From NCBI GenBank assembly GCA_963816795.1, contig CAWFLT010000005.1, positions 32,043 through 96,042 on the forward strand: DNA of 64,000 bases, in the 5' to 3' direction. The stretch comes from CAWFLT01 sp963816795. GTDB lineage: Bacteria; Acidobacteriota; Vicinamibacteria; Vicinamibacterales; SCN-69-37. The notes below the pieces were generated by a model. It made no database searches. It was not told the origin of the DNA and saw only the letters and a list, made by a program, of their open reading frames with translations. Position numbers and translations under genes: made by a program. Of this stretch, positions 40,357-48,415 are shown in pieces; positions within the stretch are counted from its first letter, which is position 1; every line of letters starts with the position of its first letter.

Positions 40357-41211
40357 CTACGGAAGTCGGGCCGGCATCCCGAACGCTTCCGCCACTTTCG
40401 CCAGTCCGGTCTCGAAACCCTGCCACGACTTCTGCGCCGCCGGCGACAGTGTGCGCGGCGCGGTGATCGTGCGGACGCGCGCGGTGCGATCGAGCAACGC
40501 CTTGGCCTCACCGGACGACGGGCGTCCGTCGCCGACGACGTCCGCCAGCTTCTCTGCGTCCGACTTGAGACCGTCAAGCTCCTTGAGCTCGGCCTGGCGG
40601 GTCGCGGGAGGAACGGCCTTGTCGACCTTCAGCGTCGCATCGAAATCGTTCTTGAAACGACCCGCAGTGTTGGCGAGCTCTTCGGCAATCACTTTGACCT
40701 CACGATCGTTCATCCGCCGCGCGGTTTGCGCTTCCCCAAGCGGCAGCTTGACGCTGTACGCCGTCGCCAGTTCGGTCAGGCTCGCCTCGAAGCGCTTCCA
40801 TTCGCTGGCGCCGTCGTAGTTGGCCGGTTGTTTGGCCATGAAACGCTGGATGTCGGACCCTTGCCGCAACACCGCGGTGACTTCGGCGCTTGCCGCGTAC
40901 TCCGGCTTGAACCGGTCCTTCATCTTGCCGATGTTCTCCTGGAGGTCGTCCAGGAAGCGCGAGACGTTGACCTCCCCGCCAGGACCGCGAAGGATGCTGC
41001 TCTTCAATTTGCCGTCGAGTTGATCCTCGAAGCGATCGCGCTCGTCATTGACCCGGTCGATCAGCGACTTGACGTCCCTGTCGTTCAGGCGGTCGGCGAA
41101 CACAACGGGCATCGCGACGAATGCCATGACGGCCACGGCAGAGAAGACGATGAGCCGGCGCCGCGATCGCGACGGCATCGCGGCGGTGGTGCGTCGGTGT
41201 TGGGATGTCAC
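40357..41211 (-). CDS. Secreted helical protein with an internal duplication
   Basis: 284 residues, intact. GTG at 41211 is chosen because AGGAGG lies five bases upstream; ATG at 41178 is the alternative. A signal sequence (LIVFSAVAVMAFVAMPVVFA) is followed by two related halves. The first begins RLNDRDVKSLIDRVNDERD and the second RMNDREVKVIAEELANTAG, each followed by a charged helix with an F..D.D..LK pattern. The composition is helical and charged, so an extended periplasmic helical bundle is likely. I do not recognise a family. It stands alone between a palindromic repeat and the end of the TonB-receptor-like gene. Confidence 0.7.
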   Translation of the reverse strand: MTSQHRRTTAAMPSRSRRRLIVFSAVAVMAFVAMPVVFADRLNDRDVKSLIDRVNDERDRFEDQLDGKLKSSILRGPGGEVNVSRFLDDLQENIGKMKDRFKPEYAASAEVTAVLRQGSDIQRFMAKQPANYDGASEWKRFEASLTELATAYSVKLPLGEAQTARRMNDREVKVIAEELANTAGRFKNDFDATLKVDKAVPPATRQAELKELDGLKSDAEKLADVVGDGRPSSGEAKALLDRTARVRTITAPRTLSPAAQKSWQGFETGLAKVAEAFGMPARLP

Positions 41212-41403
41212 GGGAACCTCCTGCTTGCTACGTTTCTACGCTCGCGCGGCCTGGCCCTTACGCGCCGAGGCCGCACTCCGCGGGCAGCCACGAATTCTCG
41301 TGGCAGCCGGGGCGGACTCGCCCGTTTCCCGGAGCATTTGCCCGGGGACGGCGAGCTTCTCCGAAGTGTACGCAGAATTGCTGCCAGGGAGATCCAGATG
41401 GAT

Positions 41404-43842
41404 CTACCGCCGATTCGCGGTGAGGATGAACCCGAAGGAGCGCTGAATCGGGTTGTAGAACGAGCCGTAGGCGGGTGACGTCAGGTTGGTCTGGACATCG
41501 CGTTCATTGCCGGTGTCGAAGGCGTTGTAGACCTTGATGCCGGCGATGAACCGGTATTTGAGGAAGCGCCACGGCCGCGCGAGGGTGAAGTCGAGCGTCG
41601 AGACGCTCGGCAGGCGCCCCGCCTGGTTGCGAGCGCCCACGAAATCCTGGAACTCATCGACCGCCGACCAGGGGAATCCCGTCCGCCATTCGAAGAGCGG
41701 CGAGATCACCCATTGGCCAGGCAGTCCGACTCTCCCTCGGACGATCAGTCGATGCGGCACGTCGGTGGGGCTCAGCGACTGCTCGTTCGATCGGATGATC
41801 GGGCTTCTGAAGTTGCCGAAGAACTGATCGTAGTCGTTGAGATGTCCCGTGCTGTGGGACCGCACGTACGACACGCTCACATCGCGATACTCACTGGCGA
41901 GAAACCGGCCAGTGGTTTCAAGCTCCCGGTACTCCGACCGGCCGGTGGACGACAGCGCCAGCGCGCCACGCGCCGCGTCCGGATCGACCATGTAGCTGTG
42001 CGACCCGCGCCGGTGAAGATACGCGGCCTTGAAAAACACCCGGCGGCCGACACGCTGATTCCAGGAGAGCGTCTGCACCTGGCTTCCGGGTGTGCGCAAC
42101 GGGCCGTCAACGACGTGAGTGTAGGTGACCGGACCGCCCAACGGCGCGCCATCGACGGCGAAGCGACTGATCGTCTGGGGGTCGTACTGGGTGAACGCGC
42201 CCACGGTCAGCGGCGTCCTCTCGGCGAATTTTCCGAACCCGCCGCGCAGAATGCCGCGTCCGTCGGCGAGCAGGCTCACGGCCACGCCGACCCGCGGCGA
42301 AAAGTTCACCCGCTCGACGACGCCGTCCCGGTCGAACCGGAGGCCCAGCTCGAGGCTCAGCCGGCTGTTGACGCGCCAACGGTCCTGGGCGAACAGCGCA
42401 AACTCGGTCGCGGCGACCTCTGGAAACGTCGGCAGCGGGGCGTAGGTAATCCGCTCGGCCAGTGAGCCGTCGATCCGGAGGACGTCGACGCCATGGCTGA
42501 AATTCTCGCCGTCGAACCCCGAGCGCTGCAGATCGAAGCCGATTTTGAACACGTGCTGGCCCGTGCTCCCGCGTTTCGAGATCGCCAGGGCTTCAACGAG
42601 TTGCAGGCTGCCCACTTTCCGTGTCTGGCGGTTGAAAAACGGGCCGCTCTGCCCCTCTGGAGCGTAGACCATCGGCAGGTCGTCTGCGCTCTTCAGCTCG
42701 ACTTCGAACGTCCGGACGGCGAGCGTCGATTCGAGCACTGCGCCGGGCGAGAGAACCAGCCGGTCGACGAGGCCGGCCGAGAAGCCATCCTGCGTGAACT
42801 TTGGCGTCGTCTCCGGCGGCCGAAACGTCGACATCGTCGCGTTCGTGATCTTGCGCGGGAAGTAGATGACGCCGACTGTGAGCGCGTGGCGCGGCGAGAT
42901 GACGGCATCGACGCGGGTAAACGAATCGAAGCTGTCGAGGCCCAGGCGCGGCGCGCCGGGCAGGCTCTTCACCTGCGTGCGGGCGAAACGGTATTGCAGG
43001 TACTGGCCGAAGAGCAGCCGGTCGCGTTTGATCGGGCCCGAGATCGAGAGACGTGGCTCGAACCGGCTGATGAAGGCGAACCCTTTGCCGAAGGCGGGCG
43101 TCAGGTTGCCCGGCCTGACGATCCAGTCGTTGGTTCCGCGCCTCGTCCGGACCTGCGTCACGCTCGTGGAAAAACGGCCGTACTCGGCCGCAAACGGATT
43201 CGACAGCACCTCGACCGATTCGACCGCGCCGCTCGGCAGCTCCAGATCGAAGTCGCCGGTGGACGGATCGTTGAGGCTGGCGCTGCTGACCTGCAGCGCA
43301 CTGGTCGTCGGCCCGCCGCCCTTCACGCGAAGGCGCCCATCCGGACCGCGAATGATGCCGGGCAGCACCGTCAGCAACGATTGAAAATCATCGCCGGCCA
43401 GCGGCTGGACATCCATTCTTGCGCCACTCAGCACATCGCTCACCGCGACCGGCTGCAGGCTTTCCGTCGGTGAGTTGGCGGGCACCACGACGTAGACGCT
43501 CTCGCGAACGAACGTCAGCTTCATCTCAACGAGCACCTGCTCCGTCACGCCAGCCTGGACGTTGAACGGCGACGACTCCGTGTCGGAGAAACCCTCACGA
43601 ACGGCGAGGACGACGTAGCGGCTGGCTGGGACCGCGGGAAACTCCACCTGGCCGGCTTCGTCGCTGATCGTCTGGGCGATCACGATGTTGGCGGCAACGT
43701 CGCGCAGGTCGACCTTCACCGACGGAATACGCAAGCCTTCGATCACGATGGTGACGACGACGCGGCCGTCACCGGCGGTGACCGGAGGAACGGTCTGCGA
43801 CTGGAGCAGGAGACCCATGAGCAGCCCGATCGTCGGCAGCAT
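41404..43842 (-). CDS. TonB-dependent-receptor-like outer-membrane protein with carboxypeptidase-regulatory domain
   Basis: 812 residues, intact. A short hydrophobic leader is followed by a carboxypeptidase-regulatory-like beta-sandwich (about residues 25-110, with VDLRDVAANIVIAQTISDE). A plug-like region follows, with VLPGIIRGPDGRLRVKGGGP and VEVLSNPFAAEYGRFSTSV. The remainder is a long beta-barrel. It matches the large Acidobacteriota group of TonB-receptor-like proteins with regulatory domains; no TonB box was identified. The last residues are FILTANRR rather than a terminal aromatic. It starts 4 bases after the stop of the formylglycine-enzyme-like gene, so it is the third gene of a minus-strand operon. 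Substrate unknown. Confidence 0.82.
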   Translation of the reverse strand: MLPTIGLLMGLLLQSQTVPPVTAGDGRVVVTIVIEGLRIPSVKVDLRDVAANIVIAQTISDEAGQVEFPAVPASRYVVLAVREGFSDTESSPFNVQAGVTEQVLVEMKLTFVRESVYVVVPANSPTESLQPVAVSDVLSGARMDVQPLAGDDFQSLLTVLPGIIRGPDGRLRVKGGGPTTSALQVSSASLNDPSTGDFDLELPSGAVESVEVLSNPFAAEYGRFSTSVTQVRTRRGTNDWIVRPGNLTPAFGKGFAFISRFEPRLSISGPIKRDRLLFGQYLQYRFARTQVKSLPGAPRLGLDSFDSFTRVDAVISPRHALTVGVIYFPRKITNATMSTFRPPETTPKFTQDGFSAGLVDRLVLSPGAVLESTLAVRTFEVELKSADDLPMVYAPEGQSGPFFNRQTRKVGSLQLVEALAISKRGSTGQHVFKIGFDLQRSGFDGENFSHGVDVLRIDGSLAERITYAPLPTFPEVAATEFALFAQDRWRVNSRLSLELGLRFDRDGVVERVNFSPRVGVAVSLLADGRGILRGGFGKFAERTPLTVGAFTQYDPQTISRFAVDGAPLGGPVTYTHVVDGPLRTPGSQVQTLSWNQRVGRRVFFKAAYLHRRGSHSYMVDPDAARGALALSSTGRSEYRELETTGRFLASEYRDVSVSYVRSHSTGHLNDYDQFFGNFRSPIIRSNEQSLSPTDVPHRLIVRGRVGLPGQWVISPLFEWRTGFPWSAVDEFQDFVGARNQAGRLPSVSTLDFTLARPWRFLKYRFIAGIKVYNAFDTGNERDVQTNLTSPAYGSFYNPIQRSFGFILTANRR

Positions 43843-43846
43843 GTCC

Positions 43847-45013
43847 CTATTTCACCGGCTTCACGAGCCGGAACCCCAGATGATTCGTACCGGTCGTGAC
43901 GTCGCCTTTCCCGCGCGTCCCGACCATGTATCGCGAGCAGTACTGATCCGTACAGAGGAACGAGCCGCCGCGGTGCACGCGCTTTGGCGTGTTCGGCTCC
44001 GCGGGGTCGAAGGACGATGACGGCCCGCGGGGATTTCGGACCGTGCCGCTGGCCGCAACCTCGGCGTAGTAGTCAGGACGGTACCAATCGCTGGCCCATT
44101 CCCAGACGTTGCCGGCGACGTCGTAGAGACCGTACACGTTGGCCGCGAAGCGTCGAACCGGTCCGATGCCCTTGAATCCGTCGGCCGCCGTGTCGTGATC
44201 CGGAAAGTGACCCTGATGACTGTTGGTCCTGTGACGGCCTTCCGCGAGGAAGTCGTCGCCCCATGGGTAGAGCTTGCCGGCGAGACCACCGCGTGCGGCG
44301 AACTCCCATTCGGCCTCGGTCGGCAGCCTCTTGCCGGCCCATTTCGCATACGCCTCGGCATCGTCGAACGCGATGTGCACGACCGGGTAGTTGTCCAGGT
44401 TCCGCAGATTGCTCTTCGGACCGAGCGGGTGGCGCCAATCGGCGCCCGGCACGTACTCCCACCAGCGCAGCGCGTTGTCGAGCGGGATCGGCTGCGGCGG
44501 CGCCGCGAAGATGACCGAGCCGGCCACGAGTTTCTCCCGCGGCACGCCGGGAAAGTCCTCCGCACGCGGCGTCCGTTCGGCGACGGTGACGTACCCGGTC
44601 GCCTTCACGAACGCGGCGAACGCGGCGTTCGTCACTTCCGTCGCGTCCATCCAGAACGGGTCGACGAACACGCGATGGATCGGCCGCGAATCTGTCGTCT
44701 GTTTCATTCCCACCGCGTCCATCGCCGGCGGCGTGGCCGCGCCCATCGAGAACTCGCCGCCGGGGATCCAGACCATTCCCTTCGGCGCGTCGCCAGGCGG
44801 CATCGTGGCGAACGGGGTGGTGGGTGCGAATCCTGTCGCCGGGCTCGCGGCGGCGCCGGCGATCGCCGGCGTGCCCACCGGGGTCGGCGTCGTTGTCACC
44901 GCCGGGCCCCTCGAGAACCACGCGAAGGCCGCAGCCCCAAAGGCCACGACGGCGAGCCCATTCGCCCATGCGAGAGATCGCCGGCGGACCGGAGCGCCGT
45001 TCACGACCGTCAC
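43847..45013 (-). CDS. Formylglycine-generating-enzyme family protein (SUMF1/FGE) with membrane anchor
   Basis: 388 residues from GTG at 45013, chosen because AAGGAG lies six bases upstream; a longer frame to 45106 would overlap the previous gene. An N-terminal membrane helix (GLAVVAFGAAAFAWF) and an Ala/Thr/Pro linker precede the FGE-sulfatase domain: GMVWIPGGEFSMG, PTEAEWEFAARGGL, WEWASDWY and GGSFLCTDQYCSRYMVGTRG. Both cysteines of the catalytic C-x4-C site of genuine FGE are present, unlike many family members. FGE oxidises a Cys in sulfatases to formylglycine. No sulfatase is seen in the window. It is flanked by SMP-30-like and TonB-receptor-like genes in one operon. Confidence 0.83.
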   Translation of the reverse strand: MTVVNGAPVRRRSLAWANGLAVVAFGAAAFAWFSRGPAVTTTPTPVGTPAIAGAAASPATGFAPTTPFATMPPGDAPKGMVWIPGGEFSMGAATPPAMDAVGMKQTTDSRPIHRVFVDPFWMDATEVTNAAFAAFVKATGYVTVAERTPRAEDFPGVPREKLVAGSVIFAAPPQPIPLDNALRWWEYVPGADWRHPLGPKSNLRNLDNYPVVHIAFDDAEAYAKWAGKRLPTEAEWEFAARGGLAGKLYPWGDDFLAEGRHRTNSHQGHFPDHDTAADGFKGIGPVRRFAANVYGLYDVAGNVWEWASDWYRPDYYAEVAASGTVRNPRGPSSSFDPAEPNTPKRVHRGGSFLCTDQYCSRYMVGTRGKGDVTTGTNHLGFRLVKPVK

Positions 45014-45027
45014 GGTGCGCTCCTTCG

Positions 45028-46056
45028 CTACTTGAGCGGAATGAACGCCAGCCCGTTGTTGGGGTTCATCGGAATCACCAGTTGATTCGCACCGGCGTCG
45101 TAGCACATCGAGGCCGCGCTCGGAATATTGCGGGCGATCAGCTCTGCGGGCTGGCCCGGCCGAATCCGGGACACGCCCCCGGTGACGACGCTGCTGACGT
45201 ACTTGGTGCCGTCGGACAGAATCACCAGACCGTCACTTCCTGACTGCGCCGCGTTCTCGGTCTTCAACAGTTTCCCCTCGAGAGAAAACGTCAGCACTTC
45301 GTTGTTGCCGATGTTGACGACGACGAGGTTGCCCTGCGGATCGAACGCGATGCCGTTCGGCTGGCGGAGTGGCGCGCCCTGAATGAGGATCGATGCCGTC
45401 CCGCTGGGCGCGATTTTCCACACCTGCCAGGTCGTGGCGTCAGGCGTCTGGCCGCCGGCGCCTGTCTGCGTCGCGTAGACCGTCCCGTCGTCGGCGACTT
45501 CGATGTCATTGAACCACGCGGATTTCTCGACTTTGGTCTCACCGGCTGGAGCGCCAGTCTGCAGGTTGAACCGGCGAATCACCGCCACGCTCGGTTCGTT
45601 CGGCGTCGTGCCGCCGTCGCGGTCCGCGAGATAGAGGATGCCGTTGACAATGTCGCTGCCGTACGGCTCGTTCAGGACGAGCGGCGGTGTCAGGGTCGCG
45701 CGCGGCTCCGGATTCTGCACGCCGATCCAGCGCGCGGTGTGCACCGACCCGTCGTGGTTGATGAACGACACCCAGGCGTTGTTGGCCTGAACGTTCTGAG
45801 CGACGCCGCGGTTCGGCACGACGATGACGCCGCGGGTGGGATCGTAGGAACAGCTCTCGGCCGAGTAGACGGCGCCGTACACCTTGACGTTCGCGGAGAT
45901 GGCCTCGAAGCTGCCGTCGGCCGCCGGATTGACCGGCAGCCCGAGTCGATTGCCGACGAAATAGGGCTGCGGTTGCTGCTCTGCGAGCAAGGCGCCGGCG
46001 GCGAGACCACCGGCGAAGAGCGCGGCACCAGCGAGGAGGGTCGTTCGCGGAATCAT
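45028..46056 (-). CDS. Secreted SMP-30/NHL-type beta-propeller protein
   Basis: 342 residues, intact, ATG at 46056. A signal peptide (LLAGAALFAGGLAAGALLAE) is followed by repeated blades such as NDIEVADDGTVYATQTG, QPNGIAFDPQGNLVVVNIGN, SGSDGLVILSDGTKYVS and LVIPMNPNNGLAFI. The pattern matches SMP-30/gluconolactonase-like and NHL propellers. Many such proteins bind a metal ion and hydrolyse lactones, but no specific activity can be assigned. It is first in an operon with the FGE-like and TonB-receptor-like genes. Confidence 0.78.
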   Translation of the reverse strand: MIPRTTLLAGAALFAGGLAAGALLAEQQPQPYFVGNRLGLPVNPAADGSFEAISANVKVYGAVYSAESCSYDPTRGVIVVPNRGVAQNVQANNAWVSFINHDGSVHTARWIGVQNPEPRATLTPPLVLNEPYGSDIVNGILYLADRDGGTTPNEPSVAVIRRFNLQTGAPAGETKVEKSAWFNDIEVADDGTVYATQTGAGGQTPDATTWQVWKIAPSGTASILIQGAPLRQPNGIAFDPQGNLVVVNIGNNEVLTFSLEGKLLKTENAAQSGSDGLVILSDGTKYVSSVVTGGVSRIRPGQPAELIARNIPSAASMCYDAGANQLVIPMNPNNGLAFIPLK

Positions 46057-46110
46057 GCGGCCATGCTACTGCAATCGCCGGGACGCGGCGGCCTCTCTCT
46101 GCGGATGGCG

Positions 46111-46116
46111 TATAAT
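46111..46116 (+). promoter_or_regulatory. Candidate -10 box for the zinc-ribbon/rpoZ cassette
   Basis: A perfect TATAAT in the 210-base gap between the SMP-30 gene start and the zinc-ribbon gene start. No recognisable -35 lies 16-18 bases upstream. The rest of this gap shows nothing else clear. Confidence 0.4.
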
Positions 46117-46266
46117 GAGGAGGTTAGCGAAAGCTGACGCCCGCCTGCGTTCCGAGTGGCATCCCCTGGCGTCGGGGTGCGCGCCGACCGGCAGCACGAC
46201 TCGCCGGACCCCTTGCGCCCCACCAATCCTGATGGCGCGTGATCGATCCGAACTTCGGAGGTCATC

Positions 46267-46446
46267 GTGTCAGCTGAGCCGCAAGTGAAGGCGTCGCCCC
46301 TCTGTCCCTACTGTCAGTCCCCCAAGGTCATGACGAGCGCGAAGCCGCTGACCTCGTCGTACTGGCGCTGCGAGACCTGCGGTCAGGTCTGGCACCCGGA
46401 TCGCACCCAACTGCACCGGGCTGACCGCACGCCGCGCCGATGGTGA
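46267..46446 (+). CDS. Small zinc-ribbon protein
   Basis: 59 residues from GTG at 46267 to TGA at 46444-46446. Two cysteine pairs, LCPYCQSPKVM and WRCETCGQVWHPD, form a treble-clef or zinc-ribbon type zinc site (CxxC-x18-CxxC). The rest is basic and polar. Such mini-ribbons bind nucleic acid or act as adaptors, but no specific role can be given. It lies just upstream of a gene for RNA polymerase omega, with consistent spacing. Confidence 0.65.
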   Translation: MSAEPQVKASPLCPYCQSPKVMTSAKPLTSSYWRCETCGQVWHPDRTQLHRADRTPRRW

Positions 46447-46489
46447 TGCTGATGGCTGCGCCTGGCACCGTTCCGTCAAAGAGGTCCTC

Positions 46490-46687
46490 ATGACGTTTGA
46501 TCCGTCTCAGATCGGCCGCTTCGAGTTCGTCCGGCTCGCCTCGCTCCGCGCCGCCCAATTGATGCGCGGCTGCACTCCTCTCGTCCCCGCGTGCAGCAAG
46601 CGGACGACGACCGCGCGGCACGAAGTCGCCGGCGGCAAGGTGTGCGGACTGCCACGCAAGCCGGCGCGGACGGTGATGCCCATCTAG
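46490..46687 (+). CDS. rpoZ: DNA-directed RNA polymerase omega subunit-like protein
   Basis: 65 residues from ATG at 46490. Segments RFEFVRLASLRAAQLMRGC and RTTTARHEVAGGKV correspond to the omega core, where RF..V..AA.RARQL and ...T..A..E...GKV are conserved. Omega binds the beta-prime subunit and helps RNA polymerase assembly. The protein is shorter than the E. coli form but typical of divergent phyla. Usual neighbours (gmk, spoT, coaBC) are absent; instead it lies between a zinc ribbon and a short helical protein. Confidence 0.65.
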   Translation: MTFDPSQIGRFEFVRLASLRAAQLMRGCTPLVPACSKRTTTARHEVAGGKVCGLPRKPARTVMPI

Positions 46688-46707
46688 CCGCCGAGGCAGG
46701 AGGATCC

Positions 46708-46905
46708 GTGGCGACCAAATCAGACAACACCGCGCAGGCGCGGGAGATGCTGTCCGATCTCTATCGGCTGATCGAAGCCCTCGATCGCCGGGTCCCGCGA
46801 CTCGAGCGCCTCGGGGAGTCTCAGATCGCCCATGACGCGGCCGACCTGCGGGAACGTGCGCTGAGCCTGATTCAGCGCATCGAGGGATCCACCCCGATGG
46901 AATAG
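46708..46905 (+). CDS. Short helical protein of unknown function
   Basis: 65 residues from GTG at 46708 with the ribosome binding site GGCAGGAGG just upstream. The sequence is predicted helical and charged (REMLSDLYRLIEALDRRVPR, then HDAADLRERALSLIQRI) with heptad-like spacing, so a small coiled coil is likely. I do not recognise a family. It lies 20 bases after rpoZ and before the promoter of the cold-shock gene. Confidence 0.6.
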   Translation: MATKSDNTAQAREMLSDLYRLIEALDRRVPRLERLGESQIAHDAADLRERALSLIQRIEGSTPME

Positions 46906-46919
46906 CCCGGGGGAAGCGT

Positions 46920-46948
46920 TTGCGGATAGCCACCGTTTGCGATATACT
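46920..46948 (+). promoter_or_regulatory. Sigma-70-type promoter for the cold-shock gene
   Basis: TTGCGG at 46920-46925 and TATACT at 46943-46948 with a 17-base spacer. This is the best-formed promoter in the window. Transcription from about 46955 would give a leader of roughly 155 bases before the ATG at 47111; long leaders are usual for csp genes. Confidence 0.6.
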
Positions 46949-47110
46949 GCTTGGGCTACTAGCTTTCCTGAGTCGTCCGCCGGCCTCCCGCCTGCGTTTC
47001 TCATCAAGGCAGAGTTTCCGTTCTCGTCAGGACCAGGTGTGTCCATCGAAGCGGGAACCGCGTCACAGGCGATGCGCGGCACTACAACATCGCATCCAGG
47101 TATCACTCAC

Positions 47111-47311
47111 ATGGCAGCAATCAACGGTACGATCAAGCGTCTCGTCAGCGACAAAGGCTTCGGGTTCGTCGCGGCGGAAGACGGCAGCGAATACTTCTTC
47201 CACCAGTCCGCCTGCGCGCATTTCGACGGCCTGCGCGAAGGCCAGCACGTGACCTTCCAGGCCGGCCAGGGCCCCAAGGGCCCGCGCGCCGAGAACGTCA
47301 CGGTCGTCTAA
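47111..47311 (+). CDS. Cold-shock protein (CspA family)
   Basis: 66 residues, a single cold-shock domain: MAAINGTIKRLVSDKGFGFV contains RNP1 (KGFGFV) and EYFFHQSA contains RNP2. The C-terminal strand is GPRAENVTVV. It binds single-stranded RNA or DNA and may act as an RNA chaperone. The start at 47111 is fixed by the domain boundary. A strong promoter with a long leader lies upstream, and a GC-rich terminator hairpin lies 10 bases after the stop. Confidence 0.93.
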   Translation: MAAINGTIKRLVSDKGFGFVAAEDGSEYFFHQSACAHFDGLREGQHVTFQAGQGPKGPRAENVTVV

Positions 47312-47321
47312 CTGACTCCCG

Positions 47322-47350
47322 GCCGGCCGGGGCGCCCTGCCCCGGCCGGC
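47322..47350 (+). terminator. Rho-independent-type terminator after the cold-shock gene
   Basis: GCCGGCCGGGGC pairs perfectly with GCCCCGGCCGGC around the loop GCCCT, followed by GTTTCT. The stem is 12 base pairs and the U-tract is short. Confidence 0.8.
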
Positions 47351-47481
47351 GTTTCTCATCGCCGGTCTCCAGGACCGAGACGATGCTCGCGGCGCTGCAT
47401 ACACATCAACACGAAGCGTCCGCCCTTCCGGTGTACCATCCGACCGGCTTGGCTTGCGCACAATCAGATGAGTCCGTGCGA

Positions 47482-48396
47482 ATGAGCACTCTGCTCCAGT
47501 CTCCGGTCGGTTGGCGGGATCTGTTGCGCCTCGGCGCGACAAACCGCATCCTGTTCGTCGCGTTCGCCGTTGCGGCGGCCGTGGCGTGCGCGGCGCCCGC
47601 ACGTGCTCAGCAACCTGCTGCCCAGCGAGAGCCGCTTTTCCCCAGCGGGGACGTCTACCCGATCTACATCGCCGATACGCACCGCCCCACCAACATGCTG
47701 GCTGAAACCTTCATTGTCGGTGGGTCCATCCCCTCGACGCGCTCGCCCCTGACCCGCCTCGCCGCCGGCGGCCGCTTTGGCCTCCTGCGCTTCGAACCGG
47801 CGTCTCCAGAGGGTCGCTCGTGGCAGTTCAGTCTCGAGGCCGGCTTCGACGCGCTCTTCGATTCGAGGAACCGGCTCGACGCCGTCGGGTGGGACGGCAA
47901 TTACGGCTGGACGCTGACCACCTCCGCGAGCGGGCCGCTCGCGCTGAAGGTTGCAATGCTGCACGTCTCGGCCCACCTGGGCGACGAGTATCAGGATCGG
48001 ACCGGTCGCGATCGGTTCAACTACACGCGCGAGGAAATCGCCGTCGGCGCGGCGTGGCGATGGTCACCGCGCACTCGCGCGTACGGCGAGGTGGGATGGG
48101 CCTACCATGAAGGGAATCCGCTGCTCGAGCCCTGGCGCGCCCAGGGGGGCATCGAGTTCGAAACCCAGCCCGGCCGGTGCGGCTGGCGCTTCGAATGTTA
48201 CGCCGCGGCCGACTTCGGCACCATGGAAGAACGGAACTGGAAGCTGGACGTGACCATAACTTTTGGGATCGTGACGAAGGGCGTGGGCCGGACGTCGCGA
48301 TTGTTTTTCGAATGGCATGATGGCCGGCCCACCCTGAACGAGTTCTTCAGGGAGTCCGTCTCGACCCTGACCCTGGGCCTCAAGATCGACCTCTAA
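47482..48396 (+). CDS. DUF1207 family secreted protein
   Basis: 304 residues from ATG at 47482. A signal peptide (RILFVAFAVAAAVACAAPARA) is followed by FPSGDVYPIYIADTHRPTNM, the hallmark opening of DUF1207 proteins. The rest is a beta-rich, probably outer-membrane or periplasmic domain (RFGLLRFEPASPEGRSWQFS, EVGWAYHEGNPLLEPWRAQ, VSTLTLGLKIDL). Function of the family is unknown. An upstream in-frame extension to 47383 exists but lacks a signal. The MFS gene follows after 20 bases. Confidence 0.8.
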   Translation: MSTLLQSPVGWRDLLRLGATNRILFVAFAVAAAVACAAPARAQQPAAQREPLFPSGDVYPIYIADTHRPTNMLAETFIVGGSIPSTRSPLTRLAAGGRFGLLRFEPASPEGRSWQFSLEAGFDALFDSRNRLDAVGWDGNYGWTLTTSASGPLALKVAMLHVSAHLGDEYQDRTGRDRFNYTREEIAVGAAWRWSPRTRAYGEVGWAYHEGNPLLEPWRAQGGIEFETQPGRCGWRFECYAAADFGTMEERNWKLDVTITFGIVTKGVGRTSRLFFEWHDGRPTLNEFFRESVSTLTLGLKIDL

Positions 48397-48415
48397 GCTG
48401 GCGCCGCAGGTCAAA

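Noticed and set aside
43847..45106. Longer N-terminus for the FGE-like protein starting at 45106
   Set aside because: It would overlap the SMP-30-like gene by about 80 bases, and the GTG at 45013 has a well-placed AAGGAG.
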